Assembly (NCBI GenBank): GCA_959018155.1
Contig: CAUEKH010000189.1
Location: 1-5,691 of the forward strand
From: an uncultured Hungatella sp.
GTDB lineage: Bacteria; Bacillota; Clostridia; Lachnospirales; Lachnospiraceae
Direction: 5' to 3'
Length of the DNA: 5,691 nt
Shown: positions 5,159-5,691 of the stretch, in pieces
How positions within the stretch are numbered: the stretch's first letter is position 1
How the letters are laid out: every line of letters begins with the position of its first letter
Notes under the pieces: model-generated
Told to the model about the DNA's origin: nothing
Database searches by the model: none
What the model saw: the letters and a program-made list of their open reading frames with translations, nothing else
Made by a program: the position numbers and the translations under genes

Positions 5159-5691
5159 ATGAAGAAACTGGCGGTGGGCGTCCTGGCTCATGTCGATGCA
5201 GGCAAGACTACTTTATCTGAGGCCATGCTTTACGTGGGCGGCAATATCCGGAAACTGGGAAGAGTGGATAAGGGCGACGCGTTTTTAGATACGTATGAAC
5301 TGGAGAAAAAGAGGGGAATTACTATCTTCTCGAAACAGGCTCTTTTAAAATGGGGAGAGATGGAGATTACTCTCTTAGATACGCCGGGCCATGTGGATTT
5401 TTCGGCGGAAATGGAACGCACGCTGCAGGTCCTCGATTACGCTATCCTGGTGGTGAGCGGTTCTGAGGGAGTTCAGGAACACACAAGGACGCTGTGGCGT
5501 CTTCTTGCAAGGTATCGTGTCCCGACGTTTCTTTTCATCAATAAAATGGATTTGCCGGGAGTCGGGAAGGAACGGATTTTAGAGGAACTGAGAGAACACC
5601 TGGATGAGAACTGCGTTGATTTTGAAAATCAGGATGGCGATGCGTTTTATGAACAGACAGCCATGTGCGGGGAACAGGCGCTGGAACGGTA
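5159..5691 (+). CDS. Tet(M)/Tet(O)-family ribosomal-protection-type translation GTPase (3' end outside window)
   Basis: The first 177 codons of a translational GTPase are present and the frame is still open at the window end. Visible motifs are the P-loop AHVDAGKT (10-17), switch I RGIT (52-55), G3 DTPGH (74-78) and G4 NKMD (128-131), the classical EF-G-superfamily set. The N-terminal GVLAHVDAGKTTL and the VDKG motif (36-39) point to the Tet(M)/Tet(O) ribosomal-protection branch rather than EF-G itself. Proteins of this family bind the ribosome and, in proven members, dislodge tetracycline by GTP hydrolysis. The sequence between the motifs differs substantially from Tet(M) as I recall it, so drug resistance should not be assumed; it may be a chromosomal homologue acting on stalled ribosomes. 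It has its own strong promoter and an unusual leader with tandem minimal ORFs. Confidence 0.9.
   Translation, partial: MKKLAVGVLAHVDAGKTTLSEAMLYVGGNIRKLGRVDKGDAFLDTYELEKKRGITIFSKQALLKWGEMEITLLDTPGHVDFSAEMERTLQVLDYAILVVSGSEGVQEHTRTLWRLLARYRVPTFLFINKMDLPGVGKERILEELREHLDENCVDFENQDGDAFYEQTAMCGEQALER

Overview
The window looks like chromosomal DNA of a Clostridia/Lachnospiraceae-type Firmicute. This is an inference from the moderate base composition, strong AGGAG-type ribosome binding sites, a consensus sigma-A promoter and the kind of genes present; no taxonomic marker is in the window. All convincing genes read on the + strand.

Region 1 (1-2709) is the 3' part of a very large multi-PAS hybrid sensor histidine kinase. 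The reading frame is open from base 1, so the gene starts outside the window. The first visible domain resembles the PAS domain that follows CheB and CheR in CheB/CheR fusion proteins, so the missing part may carry methylesterase/methyltransferase domains. Three further PAS domains, HisKA, HATPase_c and a receiver domain follow.

Region 2 (2710-2947) is non-coding and holds two strong RNA hairpins in a row. The first is a 16-bp perfect inverted repeat with a long loop. The second is a 20-pair stem with a 3-nt loop and a U-rich 3' side, which looks like an intrinsic terminator. The loop of the first could pair with the 5' arm of the second, so a switchable arrangement is conceivable.

Region 3 (2948-4850) is a compact two-gene unit: a 78-residue acidic protein with a basic tail, followed 4 nt later by a complete 553-residue large serine recombinase with intact catalytic residues, recombinase domain, zinc ribbon and coiled coil. 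There is no cargo. The pair sits between two apparently intact host-type genes and is either a minimal or remnant integrated element or a resident recombinase system. The small protein is a plausible partner or directionality factor.

Region 4 (4851-5158) is non-coding on the + strand. It holds a nested inverted repeat, a consensus ribosome binding site with a 25-codon ORF on the - strand, and a near-perfect sigma-A promoter for the next gene. The leader after the promoter has a 5'-terminal hairpin and four to five tandem 11-bp repeats, which create a chain of minimal ORFs joined by ATGA overlaps and ending in frame with the downstream gene.

Region 5 (5159-5691, running off the end) is the GTPase domain of a translation factor of the Tet(M)/Tet(O) ribosomal-protection family, clearly diverged from the classical resistance proteins. 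The leader before a ribosome-acting GTPase is the most intriguing regulatory structure here.
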